Origin: Fidelibacterota bacterium
Lineage (GTDB): Bacteria; Fidelibacterota; Marinisomatia; SCGC-AAA003-L08; TS1B11
NCBI GenBank assembly: GCA_022564085.1
Contig: JADFMC010000152.1
Coordinates: 1-5,461, forward strand
Reading direction: 5' to 3'
Length of the DNA: 5,461 nt
The notes under the pieces were generated by a model. That model worked only from the letters and a program-made list of their open reading frames with translations, was not told the DNA's origin and did no database searches. Made by a program: the position numbers and the translations under genes. Shown piece by piece: positions 1 through 5,461 of this stretch (the stretch's first letter is position 1; every line of letters starts with the position of its first letter).

Positions 1-1
1 C

Positions 2-169
2 AGGAAGTATATGCCGCCCGAAGTGGATCATTTCCGGGTAGTCATTCCACCTTACGGGGACAACACTAGTTTTATTTTCATCACGTTTGACCGTTCCGAC
101 CTGGAGTTGCTGGCCACCGGTGAATTAGCTCCGGAAATGTTCATAAGAAACCATGTCACGTTCGAGTAG
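2..169 (+). CDS. C-terminal end of an unrecognised protein (partial, cut by left edge)
   Basis: An open frame enters from the left edge and ends at TAG 167-169, giving the last 55 residues of a protein. It reads RKYMPPEVDHFR at the left end and MFIRNHVTFE at the stop. The middle alternates hydrophobic and polar residues (VVIPPYG, SFIFITF), which suggests beta-strands, followed by an acidic stretch DRSDLELLATGELAPE that is probably helical. I do not recognise the family. There is an in-frame ATG at 11, but no convincing ribosome binding site is visible in the few bases before it, so a truncated larger gene is more likely than a tiny complete one. It is the only plausible plus-strand gene here and converges on the minus-strand lipoprotein gene. 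The short length makes the call moderate. Confidence 0.5.
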   Translation, partial: RKYMPPEVDHFRVVIPPYGDNTSFIFITFDRSDLELLATGELAPEMFIRNHVTFE

Positions 170-250
170 CCCGGGGTTTAACCGAAAATAGCCCAAATAA
201 TTTCCCTCATACAATCCGATAAACTTCCCAGATATATCCTACCCCCCCAA

Positions 251-283
251 CAGGCCTCCATCTCCTTACGGAATGGGGGCCTG
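251..283. terminator. Hairpin between convergent genes, probable bidirectional terminator
   Basis: The arms caggcctccat (251-261) and atgggggcctg (273-283) pair over 11 positions with one G-U wobble. A further TCC/GGA pair can form in the 11-nt loop. It lies 8 nt beyond the stop of the minus-strand lipoprotein gene and 81 nt beyond the stop of the plus-strand gene, which is where a shared terminator would sit. Neither side has a proper T-run: the plus side continues cctacttgtta and the minus side ttggggggg. Termination efficiency is therefore uncertain, and the hairpin could instead protect mRNA 3' ends. Confidence 0.55.
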
Positions 284-291
284 CCTACTTG

Positions 292-804
292 TTAGGGGCC
301 GGCTGGCTCGTGCAGATCGGTGATAGCCTCAAGCAGCCGGCGCTCCAAGGTGCCATTGGACCGCCATTCAATCCACTGGCGGCGGTCTCTCCAGAGGCTT
401 AAATAAACCCTATATATGGGCTCCACTCGGACCCTGGTAGTAGCGGATTTACCCGGTGCTAAACTGATGGTTATCACCAGTTGCAGGGTGGCCCGCAATT
501 TCTTACCCCGCAAGGCGGATCGGCCCGGCGCTGCCAGCGCTTCCAGGGCGGCCAGGGGGAGAGCCTGCACGTAGGTTACCAGATGCCCTGGTCTAGCAGA
601 GTGGGAATCCAGCAACAGACCGTAAGGTGACTGCAGCACGGCAGTTTCAACATCAACCGTCAGATCGCTTGGGACGCCGGGAAAGTCCTGGAAAGCCGGA
701 AGCATAGGTTCACCTGGCCCCCGCCGGCCGGCACAACCGGGAAAAATCAAGCTGGCCGCCAGAAAAGCGACGATTATAGGGGGGAAAAAGGGCGAAGATT
801 TCAG
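292..804 (-). CDS. Probable lipoprotein of unknown function
   Basis: This is a protein of about 170 residues with no family I recognise. The first conventional start is TTG at 750, but the frame stays open upstream and encodes a good signal peptide: basic KLKSS, then the hydrophobic run FFPPIIVAFLAASLIF, then PGC. That Cys, residue 24 counting from a CTG at 804, is a candidate lipid-attachment site, although the Pro at -2 departs from the usual lipobox. GGCGGAG at 813-819 lies 8 nt before this CTG, so I place the start there as an inference. The mature part is rich in Leu, Ala and Arg, with likely beta-strands in the second half (RATLQLVITISLAPG, TTRVRVEPIYRVYLSLW) and a basic end. The open frame begins directly after the TAA of the upstream membrane coiled-coil gene, in the same phase. 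It is the last gene of a three-gene minus-strand run and is followed by a hairpin. A start codon lost to a small mutation or sequence error is the main alternative. Confidence 0.6.
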   Translation of the reverse strand: MKSSPFFPPIIVAFLAASLIFPGCAGRRGPGEPMLPAFQDFPGVPSDLTVDVETAVLQSPYGLLLDSHSARPGHLVTYVQALPLAALEALAAPGRSALRGKKLRATLQLVITISLAPGKSATTRVRVEPIYRVYLSLWRDRRQWIEWRSNGTLERRLLEAITDLHEPAGP

Positions 805-812
805 TTTGCCAT

Positions 813-819
813 CTCCGCC
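813..819 (-). promoter_or_regulatory. Ribosome binding site pointing to a CTG start at 804
   Basis: The minus strand reads GGCGGAG here, a strong Shine-Dalgarno match, 8 nt before CTG 804. The nearest ATG (812-810) abuts it directly and runs into TGA after three codons, so it cannot start the gene. This site is the main support for a non-AUG start that brings the signal peptide into the lipoprotein. Confidence 0.45.
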
Positions 820-852
820 CTGTGCTAAAGGATTACCGATTGACCTGGGCAG

Positions 853-1335
853 TTATTCTTCCTCAGGCTCAACCTTTTCCTGAAGGGCTTTCAGGTCGTC
901 CTCCAGGGTTGACAGGGCGTCCTGCATGTCCAGGATCGAGCGATTGGTCCGGCGTTTGTAAGTAGTCATCTCATCGGAAAGCGCCCGCACATCGCTCTCC
1001 ACCCGGCGAATATCCTCGCGCAGAAGTTCTTCCACTTGACTCAGCAGGTAATTTGTCTCCTCGATCTTATTACCCAGGCTGTCGGTAATTACTGTCAGGC
1101 GCGAGCCCAGGTTCTTTATGTTCTCCTGCATTCGCTGCATGTGTTTACCTCGGCCCTCGAACTTGAGGCTCAGCCGGCGATATTCCTCGTCAATCATATT
1201 CTTGTGGCCCTGGAGTTCTATACCACTGGTCGTCAGCTCCTTCATGGTTCGGGATCGCTTATAATCGACATAGATTGTGTAATACAGCGTGACGCCTAAT
1301 AAAACCACCACCAGAATATTGATTATTTTCTGCAT
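853..1335 (-). CDS. Membrane-anchored coiled-coil protein of unknown function
   Basis: This is a complete 160-residue protein. Residues 3-22 (KIINILVVVLLGVTLYYTIY) form one transmembrane segment or uncleaved signal anchor, followed by a basic stretch DYKRSR. From about residue 30 to the end the chain is charged and heptad-like, with hydrophobic positions in stretches such as IEETNYLLSQVEELL and ILDMQDALSTLEDDLKAL, so it should form a long coiled coil. It ends in an acidic tail, EPEEE. The Tyr/basic residues after the membrane segment do not settle whether the coil faces the cytoplasm or periplasm. The ATG at 1335 is preceded by GGAGA about 4 nt upstream, a good ribosome binding site. The gene starts 23 nt after the stop of the 111-residue coiled-coil gene, and the lipoprotein frame follows, so an operon is likely. 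Its role may be scaffolding or envelope spacing, but no catalytic motif or known family is visible. Confidence 0.75.
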   Translation of the reverse strand: MQKIINILVVVLLGVTLYYTIYVDYKRSRTMKELTTSGIELQGHKNMIDEEYRRLSLKFEGRGKHMQRMQENIKNLGSRLTVITDSLGNKIEETNYLLSQVEELLREDIRRVESDVRALSDEMTTYKRRTNRSILDMQDALSTLEDDLKALQEKVEPEEE

Positions 1336-1358
1336 TCTATCTCCGGTTGATTAGTGTT

Positions 1359-1694
1359 CTAGTCTGCGGACTCCCCGAGATTCGCTAGCCGCTTTTCCCA
1401 TTCCGTGATCTCGTCGTCGCCCAGGTCTGCCGCAGTAGTGGCTTCCAGCCTCTCCTCGGAATCACGTTGCCGAATCCGGTCTCGTAGCTCCTCTTGGGTG
1501 GCGGAGTTACGCTTGAGGCGATCGACCAGCTCGTCGATCTCATTGGCAAAGTCGTGGGCCGCCAGATCCAGTCTCTCCATGAGCTGTTCAATCAAGGCCT
1601 TTCCGTAGCCTTCATCAACTTGATCCACCAAAGCCTGAACCCTTTCTTTAGGATCAGTTACTCCGGTTGGTGGACTGGTCTTACCCTTATTCAT
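1359..1694 (-). CDS. Small charged, coiled-coil-prone protein of unknown function
   Basis: This is a complete 111-residue protein with no signal peptide or membrane segment, so probably cytoplasmic. The first 15 residues are polar and Pro/Gly-containing (NKGKTSPPTG). From about residue 15 to 85 the chain is strongly helical, with heptad-like patterns (VQALVDQVDEGYGKALIEQLMERL; IDELVDRLKR; LRDRIRQRD). It is rich in Glu, Asp and Arg and ends in a second short helix, ITEWEKRLANLG. The ATG at 1694 is the first start after an in-frame TGA, so the start is fairly secure even though only a weak GAG lies about 11 nt upstream. It is the first gene of a three-gene minus-strand cluster and has a 186-nt intergenic region before it, where its promoter probably lies. 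The coding frame is supported by codon periodicity and the absence of competing genes. The function is unknown; it could be a soluble partner of the membrane coiled-coil protein encoded next. Confidence 0.65.
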   Translation of the reverse strand: MNKGKTSPPTGVTDPKERVQALVDQVDEGYGKALIEQLMERLDLAAHDFANEIDELVDRLKRNSATQEELRDRIRQRDSEERLEATTAADLGDDEITEWEKRLANLGESAD

Positions 1695-1764
1695 TATGCA
1701 GCAATCTCAAGTCGCTTATGATGATCAAACAGGTACAGAAAAAGACAAGGTGGAAGTTTCACAT

Positions 1765-1792
1765 CAATTGGGGATTTGGCAACCCCTAATTG
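1765..1792. repeat. Imperfect palindrome in the intergenic region
   Basis: CAATTGGGG (1765-1773) pairs with CCCCTAATTG (1783-1792), giving a 9-bp stem with one bulged base around a 9-nt loop, atttggcaa. It lies about 70 nt upstream of the 111-residue gene and about 90 nt past the aldehyde dehydrogenase stop. It could be a regulatory operator for the small-gene cluster or a weak terminator. On the minus strand the nearest T-run (tcttttt) is about 20 nt further on, too far for a standard intrinsic terminator. Confidence 0.4.
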
Positions 1793-1802
1793 GCGCATAC
1801 CC

Positions 1803-1829
1803 AAAAAATTACATCCAAAGCTTCCGATG
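1803..1829 (-). terminator. Weak candidate terminator for the aldehyde dehydrogenase gene
   Basis: On the minus strand, CATC (1829-1826) and GATG (1815-1812) can pair, with a few extra weak pairs inside. A run of six T follows at 1808-1803. It lies about 50 nt after the dehydrogenase stop. The stem is short, so this is only a candidate; the position and T-run are its main support. Confidence 0.3.
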
Positions 1830-1880
1830 CTCAAATATCTACGACCGGTTTATAATTTTCTCTGAAGATTAGCAGTGCTC

Positions 1881-3416
1881 TCAAGCCTCCAGTCTACGGG
1901 CAAACTCTCGGGCAATGCGGCCGACTTCATCCAGCACGTCCTGATCCGCCGGTTGGGTTGGTATATCCACCTTGGTCCCTTTTGTCTTCGGGCGCAGTCG
2001 CTCCAGTTCGTCGAAGCGGGAGTAATTCCCCCTCCGGCTGAAAGAATCCTGCGAGCGGGTATCGGTCGCCACCGCAGCTGTTTCCCATGCCAGGTGCTTG
2101 CGGTTTATCAGGTGCAGTGGCGTAATATTGTCTCCGGTAATGGCTCCCCCCCAGGTACCACAGCCCAGGGTCATGGCCGGGTCAAGGGAAGTACTGTAGC
2201 CTACCGATCCGTGCGGACCGGGAGTATTCACCAATACCCGGAATGTCTTCACCCGTCGGGCAAACTGCTCGACCACATCCTGATCACGGCTATGGATAAT
2301 CGAGGTATGCCCGACGCCGCCGTACTCCACCACTCGCTCGCTGAGAGCGATGCCGGCCTCGGTATCACCGACGGTATAATAGGCCAACACCGGCGATAGT
2401 TTTTCCCGGCTGAGCGGGTATTCCAGCCCTACGCCACCCTGTTCCACCAGTAGCACTTCGGTCTTTTCCGGCACGGCAAAGCCAGCCAGCTGGGCAATCC
2501 GGGCCGGGGACTGCCCCACAACGACGGTATTCAAATGTCCGTCGGAATCCACCATGAAATTTTCCAGCTTGGCGCGCTCCTCGCCCCGGATCCAGGCCAC
2601 CGGCTCCCGCTTCAGGCAATCAAGCACTTTCTTTTCATTGCGGCGATCTACGATCATGGCCTGCTCGCTGGAGCAGATTAACCCCCAGTCAAAGCTCTTA
2701 CCGATGATAATATCCCGCACTGCCTTCCGAACGTCAGCGGTTTTCTCCACGAAGGCCGGAACGTTGCCGGGTCCTACCCCGATGGCCGGTTTGCCGCTGC
2801 TGTGGGCCGCCCTGACAATGCTGGTGCCGCCGGTCGACAAGATAATGCTCACCCGGGGATCCTTCATCAGCGCGGCCGCGGCCTTAATACCGGGTAGCGA
2901 GAGGCAGCTTATCAGCCCTTCCGGCGCTCCGGCCCTGACAGCCGCCTCCGCCAACACCTTCACCGACTCCAGAGTACAACGGCCGGCAATGGGATGAGGG
3001 CTGGCTATCATGGCGTTGCGGCTCTTGGTACAGATGATGGCCTTATACATCACTGTCGAGGTGGGATTGGTGGTCGGGATGATGGCGGCCACTACCCCCA
3101 TTGGTTCGGCATAAATAGTATGTTTACCACGGCGGTCATGCTCCAAAATCCCCACGGTGCGCAGATCCTTGTAACCCGCCCAGACATCGCGGGTGCTGAG
3201 CTCGTTTTTCAGCACCTTGTCGTCGACGCGACCCATGCCGGTCTCCTCGACAGCCAGTTCCGCCAGGCGGCGCGCAGCTCTGAATCCAGCCTGGGCCATG
3301 GCCGCACAAATTCGGTCGACCTGTTCCTGAGAGAAGGCAGCCGCCTGCCGCTGAGCCGCCTCAGCCTGCTGGCACAGGTCGCGTACTTCCTGCTCTCCTA
3401 ATAGATCCTTATCCAT
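1881..3416 (-). CDS. CoA-acylating aldehyde dehydrogenase (acetaldehyde dehydrogenase type)
   Basis: The protein belongs to the AdhE N-terminal/EutE/PduP branch of the aldehyde dehydrogenase superfamily, which interconverts an aldehyde with NAD+ and CoA into acyl-CoA and NADH. Numbering from ATG 3416 (511 residues), the signatures in order are IPTTNPTST (113-121), TGGTSIVRAAHSSGKPAIGVGPGNVP (195-220, cofactor-binding region), the catalytic loop FDWGLICSSEQ with Cys248, EKLSPVL (338-344), GGVGHTS (366-372) and LGCGTWGG (417-424). These match AdhE closely, but no iron alcohol dehydrogenase domain follows, so it is a stand-alone enzyme. Instead a tail of about 65 residues extends past the usual end. 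The residue four before Ile-Cys is Trp244, where AdhE proteins have Asn. TTG at 3434 would add six residues; I prefer ATG 3416 because AAGAG lies at good spacing before it. Acetaldehyde is the likeliest substrate, but propionaldehyde or sulfoacetaldehyde cannot be excluded. It lies downstream of lepB, separated by about 100 nt. Confidence 0.9.
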   Translation of the reverse strand: MDKDLLGEQEVRDLCQQAEAAQRQAAAFSQEQVDRICAAMAQAGFRAARRLAELAVEETGMGRVDDKVLKNELSTRDVWAGYKDLRTVGILEHDRRGKHTIYAEPMGVVAAIIPTTNPTSTVMYKAIICTKSRNAMIASPHPIAGRCTLESVKVLAEAAVRAGAPEGLISCLSLPGIKAAAALMKDPRVSIILSTGGTSIVRAAHSSGKPAIGVGPGNVPAFVEKTADVRKAVRDIIIGKSFDWGLICSSEQAMIVDRRNEKKVLDCLKREPVAWIRGEERAKLENFMVDSDGHLNTVVVGQSPARIAQLAGFAVPEKTEVLLVEQGGVGLEYPLSREKLSPVLAYYTVGDTEAGIALSERVVEYGGVGHTSIIHSRDQDVVEQFARRVKTFRVLVNTPGPHGSVGYSTSLDPAMTLGCGTWGGAITGDNITPLHLINRKHLAWETAAVATDTRSQDSFSRRGNYSRFDELERLRPKTKGTKVDIPTQPADQDVLDEVGRIAREFARRLEA

Positions 3417-3465
3417 CAATATTTCTCTTGGCAACAGTCCCGGCAGTCCCTGGCTGGCTTTCCCT

Positions 3466-3486
3466 GCCGACTGCCAACTGCCAACT
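3466..3486. repeat. Three tandem copies of a 7-bp unit between lepB and the dehydrogenase gene
   Basis: GCCGACT, GCCAACT and GCCAACT follow one another, the first copy differing at one base, and are followed by a decayed GCTACTG. GACTGCC at 3469-3475 is also inverted relative to GGCAGTC at 3442-3448, with a 20-nt loop, so the spacer could fold weakly. The repeat is short and probably arose by slippage; no function is evident. Confidence 0.5.
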
Positions 3487-3517
3487 GCTACTGTCGACGC
3501 TATCCGTGAACATCCAC

Positions 3518-4399
3518 CTAATGAATCACCGTCCCGATTCGCTTTATCCGCTCCCAGGTCACGAACGGAAATCGCTTCATATTTATGGAAAAATATATGA
3601 ACAGGGCTTCTCCCAGGATGTTATCGTGGGGCACAAAACCCCAGAAACGGGAATCAAAACTCTGATCCCGATTGTCACCCATCATGAAGTAGTAATCCTG
3701 CTCCACCACGTAGAAGGAGATCTGCTGCCCATCCAGCATCAGGCGGTTACCCTGCAGGAGAAGCTGGTGGCCGTCCATCAGCGCCACGTACCACAGTATA
3801 TCGCGGTCGGTCAGGGCGTTGAGGGTATCTCCCCTGGCCGGTATGCGCACCGGCCCGTAAAAGTCCTTGTTGCCGTTTCCCCGGGGGAAGATATTCGGAT
3901 CACCCCTGCCGGCCGGCTTTGATTGCCGGTCAACATATTGCAGATGCTCCGGATGGAAAAAGACCTCCCCATCGATGAGAATTTCCCGATCCACAATCTG
4001 GATCGTCTGTCCGGGACCGGCCACCAACCGCTTGACGTACTTCTCCAGCGGATTGTGGGGATACTTGAAGATGACCACATCGCCCCCTTTGGGCCGCCGG
4101 TAGGCCGGCAACCGCACCCAGGGAATATCGAAACCGATAGTGGTATAGGGAATCCCGATCCGGTCGGGGGTACGCATCCCGAATAGAAACTTGTTGCCGA
4201 TCAGGAAATCGCCCACCATGATGGTTTTCTCCATACTTCCGGTGGGCACTATATAGGCCTCCACCACCGTGGCACGGAGCCCCAGGGCGATCACCACAAT
4301 AATCGCCAACGACTTCAATTCTTGGACCAGATTGGATCGCTCTGCGCCAGCCTCTTCGGTCTTCCGGCCAGTGCGTTTGGCTCTATCAGTCTTGCTCAT
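3518..4399 (-). CDS. lepB: Signal peptidase I
   Basis: This serine/lysine-dyad membrane protease (family S26A) removes signal peptides from exported proteins on the outer face of the inner membrane. The 293-residue chain has a basic, hydrophilic cytoplasmic start (1-29) and one membrane segment at about 30-48 (SLAIIVVIALGLRATVVEA). It then has the nucleophile box VPTGSM with Ser55, the general base box KYVKRLVAGPG with Lys123, and the last conserved box GDNRDQSFDSRFWGFV at 241-256. All catalytic elements are present. About 115 residues separate Lys123 from GDNRD, far more than in small Gram-positive enzymes; the insert carries NGNKDFYGPVRIP, a style I associate with Bacteroidetes-like proteins. 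The ATG at 4399 is preceded by AGAGGG with a short 3-nt gap. It starts 35 nt after the ggt stop on the same strand, so co-transcription is plausible. The lipoprotein in this window would be processed by signal peptidase II, not by this enzyme. Confidence 0.96.
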   Translation of the reverse strand: MSKTDRAKRTGRKTEEAGAERSNLVQELKSLAIIVVIALGLRATVVEAYIVPTGSMEKTIMVGDFLIGNKFLFGMRTPDRIGIPYTTIGFDIPWVRLPAYRRPKGGDVVIFKYPHNPLEKYVKRLVAGPGQTIQIVDREILIDGEVFFHPEHLQYVDRQSKPAGRGDPNIFPRGNGNKDFYGPVRIPARGDTLNALTDRDILWYVALMDGHQLLLQGNRLMLDGQQISFYVVEQDYYFMMGDNRDQSFDSRFWGFVPHDNILGEALFIYFSINMKRFPFVTWERIKRIGTVIH

Positions 4400-4434
4400 A
4401 AACCCTCTGCGCTAATGCTTTACTTTAAGCCGTT

Positions 4435-5461
4435 TTAATAACCTGCCGCGCCCGATTCACTCCGGGAGTCCACAGCGCCAAAATTCCAGCCGGTTACCGG
4501 ATCGACCAGAATACAGTGGGCCGAGCCGATATCGCCGTCCAGGTAGCGCACCCGATGGCCCATCCTATTGAGCCGCTGCCGGGTCTCCGCGCTGATGCCC
4601 AACGGCTCGCTGATGATCACATCGGGCAGCCATTGGTGGTGGAAGCGGGGCGCCTCCACTGCGTTCTTAATGGGCAGGCCGAAGTCCACCACGTTGGATA
4701 TCACCTGGGCCACGGTGGTGATTATTTTGCTGCCACCCGGCGAACCGGCGATCAGCAGCAGGCTGCCATCCCGCGTGACGATGGTGGGAGTCATGGAGCT
4801 CAGCATGCGCTTACCGGGCTCGATGGCATTGGCGCGGCTGCCCGTCAACCCGAACATATTGGGATGGCCCGGTTTGAGAGCGAAGTCATCCATCTCATTA
4901 TTCAACAGGAAACCGGCGCCCTGGACCACCTCGCCACAGCCATAAAGACCATTGATGGTAGTCGTTACGGCCACTGCGTTCCCCCACCGGTCCACTACGC
5001 TGAAGTGGGTGGTCTCCTCGGACTCCAGGGCAAAGATAATAGCGCCGTGGGCAGTCTCGTCGCTGCCGGTGGCCCAGCGGGGCGAGAAGTCCTGCCAGCG
5101 CCGGGCAGCGTAGGCATCGGAGATCAGCCCTTCAACCGGAATGTCCACGAAATCCGGGTCGCCCAGGAAATGGGCCCGGTCGGCGTAGGCCCGGCGCGAG
5201 GCTTCCACGAAGGTGTGAATATGCTCGGCCGAATGGAACTTCACCTCGGAGAAGTTCACTAATTCCATCTGGTTGAGAATCTCAGCCAGTAGGATCCCTC
5301 CCGATGAAGGCGGACCCATGCTGATAATGTGCACGTCCCGGTAGTCGAATTCGATGGGCGGGCGCTCTATGGCCCGATAATCGGCCAGGTCGGCCAGGGT
5401 GATCAACCCGCCAGTACGCTCCATGTGCGCCGCAATCAGCTGCGCCGTTCTACCGGTATAG
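4435..5461 (-). CDS. ggt: Gamma-glutamyltranspeptidase, C-terminal part (5' end outside window)
   Basis: This N-terminal nucleophile hydrolase cleaves glutathione and other gamma-glutamyl compounds, usually in the periplasm, and matures by cutting itself just before a Thr. The frame is open through the right edge, reading YTGRTAQLIAAH before the Met at 5424, which is an internal residue and not the start. About 341 of an expected 550-580 residues are present. Counting from that Met, the self-cleavage and catalytic Thr is 138 in ETTHFSVVD (codon 5011-5013). An ungapped comparison with E. coli GGT from this Thr places Thr156, Asn158, Asp180, Ser209-Ser210 and Gly230-Gly231 on the known substrate-binding residues Thr409, Asn411, Asp433, Ser462-463 and Gly483-484. 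Gln430 is replaced by Glu177, as in mammalian GGT. A lid-loop-like segment (PGHPNMFGL) is present. APRFHHQWLPD and the final AGY match the normal C-terminus, and the stop is TAA. The signal peptide and the large-subunit start lie outside the window. Confidence 0.95.
   Translation of the reverse strand, partial: YTGRTAQLIAAHMERTGGLITLADLADYRAIERPPIEFDYRDVHIISMGPPSSGGILLAEILNQMELVNFSEVKFHSAEHIHTFVEASRRAYADRAHFLGDPDFVDIPVEGLISDAYAARRWQDFSPRWATGSDETAHGAIIFALESEETTHFSVVDRWGNAVAVTTTINGLYGCGEVVQGAGFLLNNEMDDFALKPGHPNMFGLTGSRANAIEPGKRMLSSMTPTIVTRDGSLLLIAGSPGGSKIITTVAQVISNVVDFGLPIKNAVEAPRFHHQWLPDVIISEPLGISAETRQRLNRMGHRVRYLDGDIGSAHCILVDPVTGWNFGAVDSRSESGAAGY

Noticed and set aside
801..812. ATG right after the GGCGGAG site as the lipoprotein start
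   Set aside because: It reads only three codons before TGA and is out of phase with the lipoprotein. The spacing to the ribosome binding site is zero.
1036..1299. Plus-strand frame of 87 codons opposite the membrane coiled-coil gene
   Set aside because: The minus-strand gene has a good ribosome binding site, a membrane segment and heptad periodicity. The antisense product is a low-quality Leu/His-rich shadow.
1875..2399. Plus-strand open frame of 174 codons opposite the aldehyde dehydrogenase
   Set aside because: It is antisense to a well-conserved enzyme, with no recognisable domain. The same applies to the plus-strand frames at 2554-2997 and 2994-3401.
3414..3434. TTG 3434 as start of the aldehyde dehydrogenase
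   Set aside because: No ribosome binding site is visible before it, whereas ATG 3416 has AAGAG at suitable spacing. The six extra residues add no family feature.
3428..3922. Plus-strand open frame of 164 codons opposite lepB
   Set aside because: It covers the conserved C-terminal boxes of lepB in antisense and crosses the repeat-containing spacer. The product has no domain features.
4516..5262. Plus-strand open frame of 248 codons opposite ggt
   Set aside because: It lies wholly inside the strongly supported ggt gene on the other strand. Its product is His/Gly/Ala-rich with no motifs, as expected from the complement of a GC-rich gene.
1..5461. CRISPR array, tRNA or rRNA genes, insertion sequence ends or prophage genes
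   Set aside because: I saw no regularly spaced repeats, cloverleaf sequence, transposase or integrase motifs, or long terminal inverted repeats on either strand.

Overview
The window reads as a piece of chromosome from a Gram-negative bacterium. The DNA is moderately GC-rich. It encodes a secreted-type gamma-glutamyltranspeptidase, a signal peptidase I with a large insert between its catalytic lysine and its last conserved box, a probable lipoprotein and a membrane-anchored coiled-coil protein. The signal peptidase style, including a GNGNKDFYGPVR-like segment, resembles proteins of the Bacteroidetes/Chlorobi (FCB) neighbourhood and related uncultured phyla. That placement is an impression from memory, not a search result.

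Layout: nearly everything is on the minus strand, so transcription runs from high to low coordinates. From the right edge come the C-terminal part of ggt (4435-5461, cut by the window), lepB (3518-4399, 35 nt after ggt) and a CoA-acylating aldehyde dehydrogenase (1881-3416, about 100 nt after lepB). A 186-nt AT-richer intergenic stretch (1695-1880) follows, holding a weak candidate terminator and a good inverted repeat. Next are three small genes packed together: a 111-residue charged coiled-coil protein (1359-1694), a 160-residue membrane-anchored coiled-coil protein (853-1335) and a probable lipoprotein (292 to about 804). The tail of one plus-strand gene (2-169) enters from the left. It converges on the lipoprotein gene, with a strong hairpin (251-283) between the two.

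How the genes fit together: ggt and lepB are envelope functions (periplasmic glutathione/gamma-glutamyl metabolism and signal peptide removal) and may be co-transcribed. The aldehyde dehydrogenase interconverts an aldehyde and its acyl-CoA; it has an unusual Trp near the catalytic Cys and a long C-terminal tail ending in an amphipathic helix. The three small genes could form an envelope-associated module (soluble, inner-membrane-anchored and lipid-anchored partners), but none matches a family I recognise.

No tRNA, rRNA, CRISPR array, insertion sequence or phage gene is visible. No clearly new system is evident. The points most worth a second look are the three-gene coiled-coil/lipoprotein cluster, the start-codon problem of the lipoprotein, and the odd features of the aldehyde dehydrogenase.
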